Part shown: piece after piece, positions 44,984-58,611 of the stretch
How positions within the stretch are numbered: the stretch's first letter is position 1
How the letters are laid out: each line of letters opens with the position of its first letter
From: Sinotaia quadrata
Lineage: Eukaryota; Mollusca; Gastropoda; Architaenioglossa; Viviparidae
DNA: 64,000 nt
Direction: 5' to 3'
Assembly (NCBI GenBank): GCA_028829895.1
Contig: CM054179.1
Location: 46,191,891 to 46,255,890 of the forward strand
Notes under the pieces: generated by a model
Database searches by the model: none
What the model was told of the DNA's origin: nothing
The model's input: only the letters and a program-made list of their open reading frames with translations
Translations under genes and position numbers: made by a program

Positions 44984-46235
44984 TGTGGTGGAGTAAATTT
45001 ACCTATCCCTATTTTAAAACTTAATTGTTATATAAATTGTTAAATTGTCAAAGTAACCAGACCTTAGTCACTACTTATGATGGTATTTTTGAAAGTGTCT
45101 GAGTTGGAGTAAACACTCAAGTTGAGAATGTGTTAGAAATTGCTGTGTAATGCAAACTAATTCTATTTGGGAGAGTAGTTTTTATTTTCCAATGATTATA
45201 ATTTACAAGAAAGAGACCAGCCAGAGTTCTAAGATTACAAGTTTAACTGCTTTAGCAAATTGTACTCTCTGATCACTTTGAATTTGGAGTGGCAAGAAGT
45301 CCAGACGTGAAAGTCAGCCAATAGCTTAATCGGACAAGCAGCCTTTCTGCTTTCTTACCATATGTTATTTCAATCTCCTGGTCTATTGATTGCAAACTAC
45401 TATGACCAAGGTAGAGGTGGGGAGCAGTGTGAAAGTGTGGAGAATACACAACATTCCTTTGATGTATGGCGGCAAGATATGCTGACTACATGAGCAATTT
45501 CTTGTATCAGGAAGTACTAGTATTGCTGTATTTGCTTGAGGAAGCTGGTATGGTGGAAAAAGCCCATAGGTCAGCATAAGGGAATAGTGGTGGATCCATG
45601 TTTGTGGAGTGGGGAGAGAAAACACCTGGAAATTGATGTGGACAATGTACTTGTTACGTTGATACGAAAACATGCGTGAAAAAAGACAATCACTGCTTTG
45701 TCTATACAAGGTTACATAGAAGCTTTATTGCTTATCTCTGATAACTTCATTTCTGTTCCCTGATAAGAACTATCCTGCGATTTGTAATGACACTATTGTT
45801 GAATTATATTTACGATATGGACTGTGTAGACACAATTATTCTAACATGGTTTCATGGAAATAATTTATGTCAAGTAATTTGTTTTATGTTTAGTTGATTG
45901 CTGATTTAATAAATATATTGGTAAATTTATTGACCTTCATACACATTGATAACCTTATTTCGGAGAAGAAAGGGGTGGACGGGGGATCGCTATATATAGA
46001 TTAAAGACGGATTTTTCTTCTCCTTTAGTAAGAGATTTTCCACCTCAGGGGATATTGCATGATGGTTAATTTCTTAGTGTTGTGGAAGAGATAAAACATT
46101 TACGGTGCCCGCATATCTGCCAAGTAAGAGAGACAAGTGGTGTCTCCTGGAAAATTAATAATAAGATAAATTAATATTCTCATCACTTGTGATTAGTTAT
46201 GAATGATTGATTAATTGTTATTAATCATCATTAAC
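44984..46235 (+). repeat. Family-R LTR, fullest copy (about 1.25 kb)
   Basis: Begins TGTGGTGGAGTAAATTTAC. The 5' half matches 13718-14110, the middle matches 32140-33009, and the 3' half matches 43791-44390 and the minus-strand copies at 2010-2290 and 52521-52650. The end is set near the AACCAAGTGACATTGGCA block, whose counterpart in the copy ending near 2010 reads AACTAAGTGGCGTTGGCA. LTR identity is inferred from the TG start and from its place beside a retroelement remnant. Confidence 0.6.
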
Positions 46236-46599
46236 CAAGTGACATTGGCATCAAAATATGATTTATATTTGTCAAAAGATAAACATGAATATAATTATAT
46301 TCATATTAGAATATGAGACAGTCAAGCAAAACCGCATACCTTCAGCATTGATATGTACAGAGGATAATTTCCTGCTATGTTGATAACCAGCTGTAATGTT
46401 AGCAATATGATTATACATTTTGTACATTGTTAGCATTGGGAGCCAAAATATGTGTTGCCTCAATGGTCAGCTGCATTTAATTAACGATTTACAGGTGAGT
46501 TTCTGGTACATTCGTCATGTGGCTAAGCTACACTTTGATTTGTTAGCCAGTATCATTAGAGTTAGTAGCATTACTGTTAGTGTATTGTCTTGAATGTGG
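46236..46599. other. Unassigned
   Basis: AT-rich, no gene recognised. Confidence 0.4.
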
Positions 46600-47019
46600 G
46601 GAATGCTTCCGGCTTCCGCCGCTTTCGCGTTTGGAGAGGGGGGAGAGGGAGGGGGTGCCTTTCTGATGCTGCGTGTGCCCGTTGAGAAAACATGTCTGGC
46701 CGACAAAGGCGGACTCCAAACCCGGTGATCCGTGGGTTGAAGTCGATGTTGTTGTTGTTCCTGGCGGTGGCGTTGATGTTGTTGCCGTTTCTGGTGTTAT
46801 AGTGAGGGGGGTGTCTTACAGAGCCCAGGCTAGTAACACACCAGATCTATACCCAGTGTGTACATGTGCCCGGGTTGTTCAACTTCCCGATCTCCTCACT
46901 GGTGACGTTGTTGTTGTTGTCGTGGCTATCCCCGGTGTTCGTTGGGATGTCTGAAGGTGGGCGCTGGCGGCCAGTAGAGATGGTCGAGTAGCAGTTGGAT
47001 TAAATCGGCCATTGGATGG
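46600..47019 (-). other. GC-rich low-complexity flank of the broken ORF region
   Basis: Much more GC- and GTT-rich than its surroundings. On the minus strand frames rich in Thr, Pro and Ser continue the composition of the ORF upstream but are broken by stops and frame changes (for example near 46880). May be the decayed downstream part of the same gene. Confidence 0.35.
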
Positions 47020-47628
47020 TTAAAATAACCCCAAGAGGGGTACTGTTGTTTCTGGTACTGCCAGTGTTGTTGTTGTTGTCCGCGATGTTGTTGCGGTTGT
47101 TGCTGAGGGCGTTGTTGTTGCCTCCGAATATGTGGTGGCGGGCGCCGTCTTTTTTTCTTTTCGCCGTTCTGGTGTTGTTAGTGGTGTGGGCTGGCATTCT
47201 GATGTTGTTGTTGTTGTCGTTGTCGCCGTTGTTGGTGGTCGAGGCGGCGTCGCTGGTATAGGTGAGAGAGGTACGGCCTCGAGCTCCCTTGAAACCTGGT
47301 CCAGTATGGTATCAAATTCGTTCGGTTGTTGATGTTCTTTCGTTCGGACGTTTGTTGTTTGGATTTCTTTTTCATTCGTCTCAGTGTTATTTGTCTGAGT
47401 ATTAGCGGCTTTAAGATGTTTTTTTTTTCTTTTTCTTTCTTTGCCTCTGTTTGAATTTTTTTTCCTCAGTTGTGGTCCTTGGGTTTGCGTTTTCTTTTCT
47501 TCCGTCATTGATACTGGTGTCTGATAAAATGCCGTTTTGCCCTTATCTTTTTCCTTTTCCTTCATAGTCTGTGTGGAGTTAATTTTGGTCTTTGGCGGAA
47601 TTTTCCAGACTGTGTGTATTTGTTTCAT
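47020..47628 (-). pseudogene. Low-complexity basic/Thr-rich ORF, unrecognised (202 aa)
   Basis: Starts MKQIHTVWKI at an ATG overlapping the stop of the frame upstream (TAATGA). The N-terminal half is Lys/Glu/Gln-rich with KERKRKKK; a middle acidic stretch FDTILDQVSRELEAVP may be a short helix; the C-terminal third is Pro/Thr-rich with homopolymeric Thr. No zinc knuckle, RRM or protease is seen. The base composition differs sharply from the neighbourhood, which suggests a transposon ORF1 or gag-like remnant inserted here. I do not recognise the family, and a host exon cannot be excluded. Confidence 0.35.
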
Positions 47629-47988
47629 TATCGCACGTGTCGACTGGCGCTGTTTGCGTTTCGTTTTCCGCTGTTCTTGGATTTTTCTCGAATGGCTCCA
47701 ATGCTGATGTATTTCAAAAGCTTCACGTATACCACGTTCATTTTTTGTGCAAAATAAACCCCACAGTAGCCTTCGGTATGGAAGTCGATTTCATTGTCGA
47801 GTAACAGGCAACGAGAAGATAGCCATAGTTTGTATTCTCCGTGTTCTTTGGAATTGATGGTGATCTCCATGGCTCTGGCATGATTCTTGATTTCGTCTTG
47901 TTCACCCGGCCCTGAAAAGGGCAAAGGGCTAATGTTTACTTGTTCCTCCGGGCCTGAAAGGGGCAGGGTAGTAGAGTTGATAGTCGAT
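47628..47988 (-). pseudogene. Upstream frame of the same region, unrecognised (about 119 codons)
   Basis: Open on the minus strand from just after a TAA near 47990 down to 47628; no ATG at its beginning. It contains a duplicated motif LPLSGPEEQ / LPFSGPGEQ and then a globular-looking stretch including EYKLWLSSRCLLLDNEIDF. It ends in a TAA that overlaps the ATG of the next frame, one base out of phase, which fits either a frameshifted single ORF or overlapping cistrons of a retroelement. Confidence 0.35.
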
Positions 47989-48530
47989 TAGTGTAATTAC
48001 AATCAGTTTCAGTACTGTCATTGGCAATACAGTCAGTATCATTGCAGTCCTTTTCATTACACCTATTTCTGTCATTATAGTCAGTGTTATCACATTAAGT
48101 ATCATTATAGTAAGAATAATTGCAGTCAGTGTCATTAAAGTCAGTATGATTACACTCGGTCATAACAGTCAGTATTAGTGTATACACTGTCAATGTCATT
48201 ATAGCGAGTAATTACAGTCATATAATCATGAAAGACAATGTCATTACAGTCAGTATCATTATAGTCAGTATTATTACAGCCAGTCATGAAGTCAGTATCA
48301 TTATAGTTAGTGTCATTACATTCTTTCATTACAGTCAGTGTTATTACAGTGTGTCATTATTGTCAGTATCATTACAGTTAGTATTATTACAATATGTGGT
48401 AATACAGTCAATGTCGCCAGCGTCAATACAGTCAGTATCATTACAGTCTGTCATTATTGTCAGAATCATTACACCCTGTGTCATTAAAATCAGTATCATT
48501 AGTTTGTTTCATTAGAATCTCTGTCATGAG
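47985..48530. repeat. 15-bp minisatellite
   Basis: Around 35 degenerate units of CAGTCAGTATCATTA, with variants in the last ATTA and occasional one- or two-base length changes. Confidence 0.9.
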
Positions 48531-48950
48531 TCAATATCGATTTCAAACATACGTACATTTCAGACCTCATGATATGTACACCTCCAATTTAATTTTGAAA
48601 TTCGCGTCTTGAATAAAGTTTTCAAGGAAACTAAAAGTTTAAGAAAGTGTTATTTCTTATAACCGTTTGTTGTCAGCTGGATCGAATTACAGATAGAACG
48701 CAGACACAATTACATTGCAACGTTTCAAACGAAACCTTTTCTTTGTCACCCACAAAAGTATTCACTTTAATGATATTCTCTATTTATCTTTCTTTCTTGT
48801 ATGTCTGGTCCATTCCTAACTAATTTTACTGTGATATATGTCGATAAGTATTTTTTCACTACTTCATTAATTTAGATAGTGTGAATGGACATCCAAGGAC
48901 ATCACTAGACGAACTCCAGTTATGTGAATGGATTTACTAATGTCAATGAT
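48531..48950. other. Unassigned
   Basis: No gene recognised. Confidence 0.4.
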
Positions 48951-50120
48951 TACTCAATGAAGATGATATTAAATATTAATTAATTATCTCTCCACATTCA
49001 ATTCCTCCTGCAATCATACACTAGGTCCACGACAGGGTCTTTGTCTTCTGCAGTCTGGGAGTGACTAAGTCAAGCCCTGGGGTATGTCACTAACTACGTC
49101 TCCCACCCCAGGTGTTACTCGTCCAAATAACCGGCTTTTACCTGAACTATTCCTGTCAGTCTCAAAGTCGTTATCAGGCCCTCACAATTTCCTCCCCTAT
49201 TAGGATGACGACTTACTCTAAGAAATGTGTCTTTAGACTGTCTTTTGTTATAACGTCAATTTTTACTAGCCCCCACGTCACCCTCTACACATTTGCCTCT
49301 GTTACGTAACAAGAGTGAGTAAGTAAAGTTAACGAAAATTTATTAAAATAAAGAATAATAATAATAAATCAAGTTCAATGAATTACCATTTGTTTACACT
49401 CAAGGCGGTATCAGAGATTCGCAGATCTCTCAAGAAAATGTATTAATTCAGAATTTAAAACAAAAGAGTATTTTCTCCTTCAATTTAGTCTCTTACAACT
49501 AAATGAACAAATTAGCAGTTCTTAATTCAATAAGCAAAACTGACAAATTAAGTATTACACGGTTTTAGAAATTAGAGATTAAAATAAGGTTTCCTCCTTT
49601 CACACTTTCTTCCAGAAAAACATTTATAGAAAAGATTTACGACCATATTCATAAGAATAAGAAGATAGGACGAACAGAACAAGAATTTACAAAATCACAG
49701 AACATTACAGGTTTTACATGAGACAAACATGGATTTTGATCACCTGGTGATTTGCGTGTTCCCAGCCAATTGTATATCCATTTGTTACAGCTTACTGGAA
49801 CAGTTCTATCCAGGTCCTTAGTGTCACGATCGTTCGAAATTACACATGTCCTGAATCACATCAACGAAATTCAGTCCCAAACACTGAATAGCTCGCACTG
49901 TCAGTCAACAAATGACAACCGACGTAGATCCAACATCAAACGTTTACCCGGTCCCAGTGCCGACACTCAGTCTTGTTCTCATGTGTACCTTGCCCCTCTC
50001 CAGTAGACAACCGTTCTTAGATCCGTGTTCCAATCAGAGGTTTGCGGTCAGAGTCGAGTCCCTCAGTTGTGACTTTTGCTCGGATCCTCTCAACCAGTGT
50101 GTACGCGTGTGTGCGTGAGC
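48951..50120. repeat. Dispersed repeat family D, copy 2
   Basis: Same block order as 21380-22640 (AGTGACTAAGTCAAGCC, GTCTCCCA, GTGTTAC, TTATTAAAATAAAGAATAA, GATCACCTGGTGATT). Includes an (AAT)n stretch at 49357-49368. No coding sequence is recognisable. Confidence 0.6.
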
Positions 50121-51054
50121 GGTGTGTCCTTCAGCTGAAATCATACAAGTGAATTTTCCTATGCATCAGTCTCGTGAAATAACTAACATAAACCTGTAAT
50201 TCTAATGTTAGTTCTCATTTTAAATTCCTTTCCATAATTTACTTCCTCTCTTTGCCAAAATGTAGTTACAGAAATCATTTAAGTTACAAATATAAATAAA
50301 TGAAAATTCTATGTTCTGCAATAAGAAAAGACCATTATTTTTTCTTTGTACAAAAATCGTAAATTTACCATCTCAGACAATCCTGTTGTTGCTTTTAACC
50401 GCAGAAGGACAGAATGCGGGATTCAGAATAGGGTAGAATGCTCATTTCAGCTCGAGATGGTCTATTTAAGCTAGCGTGGGTTTCTACCTGCTAATCTTAG
50501 CCTGGAGACATAATTCGTCCCTTGTTCGACTATTGTTCCATAGTCTCGCTTCAGTGACTATGCTCAAAGACTAGGCTGTTAGTGCAACGCGGGTGTCCCT
50601 TGGAAGCTGCCCGACCCTGAGATACATGGCTTCTATCCCCTTCGTAGTGTGTACCCGTTATGTAACGTAAGCGTCTTCCCTTCTAGTGCGTGTCTGAACA
50701 CCTGACTGTAGATGGCTTAGTTTGTCTTTGAATCTCCGACTCTATTGTGAGACCAAAGTGTTCCCCGTCTTGGAAGTCTTGTCGTCATTGTCTGCCTGGA
50801 GATGTGAGAGTGATTCTGTAATTTGTCTACTCCTGTCGAGTGCCCATCCTCCCATACCCTGTTTACATCGGCCCTTTTCTAACCAACTTCAACATATTTG
50901 TTCTTTTGTTCCTGACTGGACTAAAGACTTAAAACGGTTTGTTGGCTTTCATGAGAGAACCCTTTTATCATGAGAGCCCCTTAAAAAATATTAAGAAAAG
51001 TAAAAAATATATTTACTAAATTAATATATGGTAGTTTTGCATTTTCTGCATTAC

Positions 51055-51055
<1 letters not shown>
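50121..51055. other. Unassigned
   Basis: Moderate GC in 50400-50900 but no recognisable gene or second copy in the window. Confidence 0.4.
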
Positions 51056-51112
<57 letters not shown>

Positions 51113-51144
51113 GTAGGTAGGTAGGTAGATGGTTAGGTAGGTAG

Positions 51145-51196
<52 letters not shown>
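51056..51196. repeat. Compound microsatellite (GATA)n-(GGTA)n-(GA)n
   Basis: About 14 GATA units, four to five GGTA units, then about 25 GA units. Confidence 0.97.
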
Positions 51197-51199
<3 letters not shown>

Positions 51200-51730
51200 G
51201 ATTGTTGTATGTATTCATATTTGTATTCATTAGTTTACATACCAATGGAAATGATTCTTGGGAAAGTTAAAATTGGTTGTGACTGTCTTGTGAAGCCAAG
51301 TCAATAATTTATATCTCAGAGTCCACTCTAACACTATAATGTAAGGAAACAAACTCAAGCAATTTTCCGCTTTCAAAACGACCAATGTCAGAGCTAGTTC
51401 GAGTAGAGGCTCCTGGTAAATTTCATTTGACAAGCTGCGCACAACAAAGCAGATAAATGTGTGTGTGAAAAAAGAGAGATAAAAACTTTTATCCGGTCTG
51501 ACTGATCATGAAAAATCCCCGAGTCTGTTTCAAAGATATTTGATTTTGTTTGTGCACTACAATAAAATATACCAGATACATATTCATATCAGTGGTTGTT
51601 GGCTGTCTGTTTCCTGTTTGTGTACTTTTGTTCTGTTTGTGCTGTCGGTTGGTGATTTTGTATTTATTTTAGTTTATAGGTACTTTGTCAGGGGTAGACT
51701 TGGATGTGACTTAATTATGGATGTTATACA
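51197..51730. other. Unassigned
   Basis: No gene recognised up to the 5' break of the LINE relic. Confidence 0.4.
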
Positions 51731-52434
51731 GTGGAAGTTATGTCTCTTTTATGTAAAATCATAAAAGCAGAAACAGAAGCACTCATAACAGCTGCACAAG
51801 ATCAAGCACTCAACACCAAATCACACAAAGCGAAAATCATGAAAATTTCAAATGATTCCAAATGTAGACTCTGCAAATCCATGGATGAGACAACAGAACA
51901 CATACTATCTGGATGTCAGGTTCTGGCTGGAACAGAATACACCAAACGACACAATGAAGTGGCAAAACACATACATAGAAATCTGTGTGAGAACTATGGC
52001 ATACAAACCCCAGAAAGAGCATGGATGCATCAACCAGAACCAGTCTCCGAAACAGAAGAAGTCAAAATACTGTGGGACATAAGATAAGAACAGATCGGGT
52101 GATTCCTGCACGAAGACCAGACATTGTAGTTATCAATAAGTCCAACAGAACAGTAACAATCATTGATGTCGCTGTTCCAAGTGATAGAAACATAAAAACA
52201 AAAGAAAGAGAAGAAAAATACCAAGACCTCAGATTAGAAATCCAGAGACTGTGGAATGTAAAAGCAGAAGTGATACCTATAGTGATAGGAGCCTTGGGGA
52301 ACATAACATCTGAATTGGAAGGCTATCTGAATAAATTCCCTGGAAACCACAGAATCGCTCCACTACTCAAAGCAGCGCTCCTCGGAAGTGCCCACATCCT
52401 CCGTAAAACCTTGGATCTCCCAGAATCTTGGTAA
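51731..52434 (+). pseudogene. LINE relic: C-terminus with CCHC finger and restriction-like endonuclease
   Basis: 3' end of a non-LTR retrotransposon ORF, truncated at its 5' end as is usual after incomplete reverse transcription. The first frame (to 52087) has the zinc knuckle CRLCKSMDETTEHILSGC, that is CX2CX7HX4C, then EEVKILWD. The second frame (from about 52080) continues with TDRVIPARRPDIVV, IIDVAVPSD, KEREEKY, VIGALGNI and ends LRKTLDLPESW. A one-base shift near 52076-52086 separates the two. CCHC followed by a PD...D nuclease core at the C-terminus is the layout of restriction-like-endonuclease LINEs (R2/R4/Dong/NeSL types); the (AAT)n tail favours the R4/Dong side. The RT domain is absent. 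Confidence 0.82.
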
Positions 52435-52495
52435 GATTCCGAAACCTTGGATCACAACCGACAGTCAAACAGAAATCGTGGAAAGAGGCTGAATA

Positions 52496-52519
52496 ATAAT
52501 AATAATAATTATTATTATT
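52496..52519. repeat. (AAT)n tail of the LINE relic
   Basis: About five AAT units followed by ATT units, beginning 60 bp after the stop codon. Dong-type LINEs are known to end in or target TAA repeats. Confidence 0.8.
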
Positions 52520-52520
52520 T

Positions 52521-52650
52521 AATCACGAGTGATGAGAATCTTAATTTATGTTATTAATAATTCTCCACAAGACACCATTCATCTCTCTCACTTGGCGGAT
52601 ATGCGGGCGCTGTAAACATTTTCTCTCTTTCACAACATTAAAGACAAACA
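52521..52650 (-). repeat. Family-R LTR fragment
   Basis: Strong match to 2040-2180 and to the reverse complement of 46090-46210. It directly abuts the LINE tail, so the LINE may have inserted into an older family-R LTR. Confidence 0.7.
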
Positions 52651-53805
52651 TTTACTGACCTCTTGAAAATCAGAGACTTACAATAAGTAACCTACTCCCA
52701 GACTCAACATAGCACATCTGTCATTTGTATTTTACTATGGATTGGTCAATGAGATCCAAATAGACATAGATATTCACTAAATTAGATTTGAATGACAGAC
52801 TGAATAACACAAAACTAACTATAACCAAATGGACCATGACAGTTGAGTTCTTCGTCTCTTGTCCTCATCGGATTTGTCATTGTTCTCTAACAGAACACTA
52901 TATTTCTCACTTTTAGACTGGGGAATTGAGCGAATCTTGTCTGGAAGATGGGCCACCAGTGTGAGAGGCTCTAGTGCCAGGTAAACACGTGCTATGGTTG
53001 CTATGATTACACTTGATATCGGGTAATCTTGTAGAGGGTTATTCTGAGTTCTGACACCAGACAGTTAACGGCCTCGGTTAAAATCTTGAAATAGTTACTT
53101 ATTAGCAACATTGGCTCACCATCTATTGGAAAGTAACGTATACTAACAATTTTGTGCAAAACTACTACGTCAGAAGTATTACCAGGAAATCATTATGATA
53201 GAGAAACACATGAATGTTGTAGAGTTTATTGTAATGCATAATATTCCATAAAACAAAGACTGATGACAAAAGAAAATTGCGTATAAAAAAATCCAAACTG
53301 CAAAGGGGATTAAATGATAAAACGATTTTTCTAACAGAGAAATTCGAATTTTGTACAGAGAAATTCGAATTTTGGGTTTAACATTTTTCTTTCCTGTATT
53401 CTATTCTCAGATTTAAGTTTTAAGTTTGTTCAGAAAAATTTCCTTTCGTTGCTGTTATTCGACTAAACATCCTGCTTCATTCATACCAAGACGCTAATAC
53501 CTAGTTATTGATTTTTGTTTTTATTTTTAACGTCAAATTATTCAGCCAGTCATTGCAAAACCAGTAACTGCAGAAGACTTTCTGTACTTTAAACATGACA
53601 TACACATTTGCTACAAAAGATCTTCACAAACAAACAATGCTAATGTCAAACAAATTTCTATAATTCTTTCTATTTTTAATTACAAGTCTTAGGCCATATA
53701 CCGTGCACATCTTTTCAAATTCTATTTAGCATATTATTTTCAGGTCCTAAGCCCTTGATACATTGGGAAAGTGACCATTTTCTAATCAAAATTTCTGTAT
53801 CTGAC
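52651..53805. other. Unassigned
   Basis: AT-rich, no gene recognised. A 20-bp direct repeat around AGAGAAATTCGAATTTTG occurs at 53335-53375. Confidence 0.4.
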
Positions 53806-53808
53806 GCG

Positions 53809-53850
<42 letters not shown>
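53806..53850. repeat. (CG)n-(CA)n microsatellite
   Basis: About six CG units followed by about sixteen CA units; the CG stretch could adopt Z-form. Confidence 0.95.
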
Positions 53851-53851
<1 letters not shown>

Positions 53852-53989
53852 TGAGAAATACTGTCTGCATTTGTACATAATATTTCTGTATCCTTCCATG
53901 CTTAAGCAGTGCACTTGAAAGCAGTGATTGATGCAGGAAGTCGAGTGGTTTTAAGTGCACTATCTTATATTGCTATCGAGTAGTAACAT

Positions 53990-55329
<1,340 letters not shown>

Positions 55330-58105
55330 GAATCTAATTTTTGTTATCGTAAACTAGATATTATTAGTAAATTAGAGCTAGTTCAACATGTGAAAATTGC
55401 ATTCTAAAGTAAATAAATAAATAACTCAATAATATCGTTAGTTCAACAGGCGCATATTGCATTCAGAACTAGATAAATTAGTAAAACATATCGTCAGTTC
55501 AACATGTGAATAATTGCATTCTAAAATAGATCACCTAGTAAAAAATATCTTTAGTTCAACAAGTGAATCTTACTTTGTAAACTATAATAGTATAAAATAT
55601 ATTTGATCAACATGTGATTATTGCATTCTAAAATTTACAAATTAAGAAATACATATCGTTAGTTCAGCGAGTGCACATTGCGTTCTAAACTAGATACATT
55701 AATAAAAGAAATCTTTAATTAAACAAGTACATATTGCATTCCTAATTGGATAAATTAGTAAAAATATCGATAGCTCAACAAGTCAATAGTTCATTCTTAA
55801 CTAGCGAAACTTAGTAAAACAATATTCTTAGTTCAAAATATAAATATTGCATTCTAATCTACATAAATTAGTAAAAGGTATCTTTAGTTAAAAAATGTAT
55901 TTTGCATTCTAAAGTAGATAAACTGGTAAAAAATATAGTTAATTCAACATTTGAAAATTGTATTCTAAACTACATAAATTAGTATAAAATATCTTTATTT
56001 GAACAAGTCCATATTGCATTCTAAATTAGATAAATTAGTAAAAATATCGTTAGATCAACAGGTACATATTGTATTCAAACGTAGATAAATTTATAACAAT
56101 ATAGTTAATTCATCATGTGAATATTGAATATAATACAAATAAATTAGTATTGCAATAAAAATGTATAAATTAGTTAAATATCGTTAGTTAAACATGTGAA
56201 TATTGCATTCTATAATAGATAATTTTTTTAAAAAACTGTTAGTTGAACAAGTGTCTATTGCATTCTAAAACTAGATAAATTAGTAAAAATACTTTTAGTT
56301 GAATAAGTGCATATTGCATTCTAATGAAGATAAATTAGTACAAAATATCGTTAGTTCAAAAAGTACATATTATTTTCTCAACTAGACAAATTAGTAAAAA
56401 TTATCGTTAGCTGAACAAGTGCATACTGCTTTATAAAGAAGATAAATTAGTACAACATTAGTTAGTTCAATATTCTAACTTAGATAAATTAGTAATATGT
56501 ATCGTTAGTTAAAGAAATATATATTGCATTCTGAATAAGATACATTAGTAAAATATACCGTTAGTTTAACAAGTACTTATTGCATTCTAAATTAGATAAA
56601 TTAGTAAAAAATATCGTTAGTTCAAAAGGTGCATATTGCATTCTAGAGTAGATAAATTGTAAAAATTCAACAAGTGTATATTGCGTTCTATAATAAATAT
56701 ATTAGTAAAAAACATCGTTAGTTCAACAAGTGTATATTCATTCCAAAAATATAAATTAGCAAAAGATATCGTAATTTGAGCAAGTGCATTTTGCATTCTA
56801 AATCAAATAAATTTGTAAAAAATATCGTTAGTTCATGTTCATATTGTGTTATAAACCAATAAGTTAGAAAAAATACCGCTATTTCAATAAGTGAATATTT
56901 CATTCTAAACTAGATAAATTGGTAAATAATATAGTTCGTTAAACAAGTGCATATTGCATTTTAAATTAGATAAATTATTTTTTGTTTTAAAGTATCGTTA
57001 GTTCAACAAGTTCATATTGCTTTCTGAAGTAGATAAATTAGTAAAGATATCGTTAGTTTTAAAAGTAAATATTGCATTCTAAACTAGATAAATTAATTAA
57101 ATTGATCGTTAGGTGAACAAGTGCAATTTGCATTCTGGAGAAAATAAATTAGTAAACAATATCGTTAGTTCTTAACGTGAATGTTGCATTCTAAACCAGA
57201 TACGTTAGTAAAACATCCTTAAACTGGTGCATACTGCATTCTGCATTCTAAACTAGATACATTTGAAAATATATCTTTAATTCAACATAGAAATATTGCA
57301 TTCTAAATTAGATAAATTGGAAAATTTTCGTTAGTTCAAGTGAATATTGCGTTCTAAACTAGTTATATTAATAAAAATTATCGTTGGTTCAACATCTCAA
57401 TATTTCTTTCTAATCTTAATAAATTCTTAATATATCTTTAGTTAAACAAGTGTGTATTGCACTGTAAATAAATAAATTATAAAACATATCGTTAGTTCAA
57501 AAAGTGCATATTGCATCTTAAACTATACAAATTAGTTTAAAATATCGTTAGTTGAACAAGTGCTTATTGCTTTCTAAAGTAGATAAATTAGTACAAATTA
57601 TTTCTAGATCAAAAAGTGTATATTGCATTTTGAGCTAGATAAATTAGTAAAGAGTATCGTTAGTTGAACAGGCGCATATTGCAGTCCAAACAATTAAATT
57701 AGTAAAATATATTTTTAGTTGAACAAGTGCATATTACATTCTAAAGTAGATAAATTAGTAAAAAAATATTGTAAATTCGAAAAGTACATATTGCATTCTA
57801 AACTAGATAAATTAGTAAAAGATACCGTTAGATGATCACGTGCATATTGTATTCTAAAGAAGATAAATTAGTAAACAAAATTCGTTTTTCAGCATGTGAA
57901 TATTGCATTTAAAACTAGATAAATTAGTAAAAAATAAAATGCATTAATTCTACAAGTGCATATTGCATTTAAAACTAGATAAATTAGTAAAAATAAAATG
58001 CATTAATTCTACAATTGCATATTGCATTTAAAACTAGATAAATTAGTAAAAATAAAATGCATTAATTCTAGAATTGCACATTGCATTCTAAAGTAGATAC
58101 ATCGT
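55330..58105. repeat. Degenerate 56-bp satellite array, about 2.8 kb
   Basis: Roughly 48 head-to-tail units of about 56 bp. Consensus blocks in order: TCGTTAGTTCAACAAG, TGCATATTGCATTCTAAA, CTAGATAAATTAGTAAAAA. Units differ by substitutions and short indels, and several are truncated. The last three or four units (about 57890-58085) share a variant with TTTAAAACTAG and AAAATGCATTAATTCTA and are nearly identical to each other, at a longer 58-59-bp period. No protein-coding potential. Confidence 0.95.
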
Positions 58106-58611
58106 GAAATTTCAACGCCTTAAATTTACTGTTAACGTTCTTTCTCGAACAATTTTATTGTTAGCGTCACAAAAACATGTCTTGTAATCATAATCGTAAC
58201 ACTAGTGAGCAAAATGTAAACATTTGGCTGAATTGGAGCTATTTAATGTATTCAATACACCGTTTAAATTCTATGTAATTAAGCTAACGAAAACATTTTT
58301 AAGTAATTAAGCAACATAGTACACTATATGTACAATTGTGAACTTGGAGAAAAAGGTCGTTAACCTGTATCCAAGCAAATTCCAGACTATTGCTAAATAT
58401 TCGTCATAAACCTATCATCAATTGCCTTTTTACAGCTGTTAAACTTTGCTTTAATTTTTATAAGATTTCAATTAATTTGATTTTATTATTTATTTTACGC
58501 TGAAATTTAAGAGGACTCTTTGAATTTTATTTCTTCCCTTCCTTTCATTGTTTGGATGGAGTGGTCAACACTTATCCTCCCACCGAGTCTGTAATTTCAG
58601 AAAACGATAAA
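58106..58611. other. Unassigned AT-rich sequence
   Basis: No recognisable feature. Confidence 0.4.

Noticed and set aside
55330..58105. Regular spacing of about 56 bp as a CRISPR array
   Set aside because: There is no constant repeat with unique spacers; whole units are similar and degenerate, and the DNA is eukaryotic.
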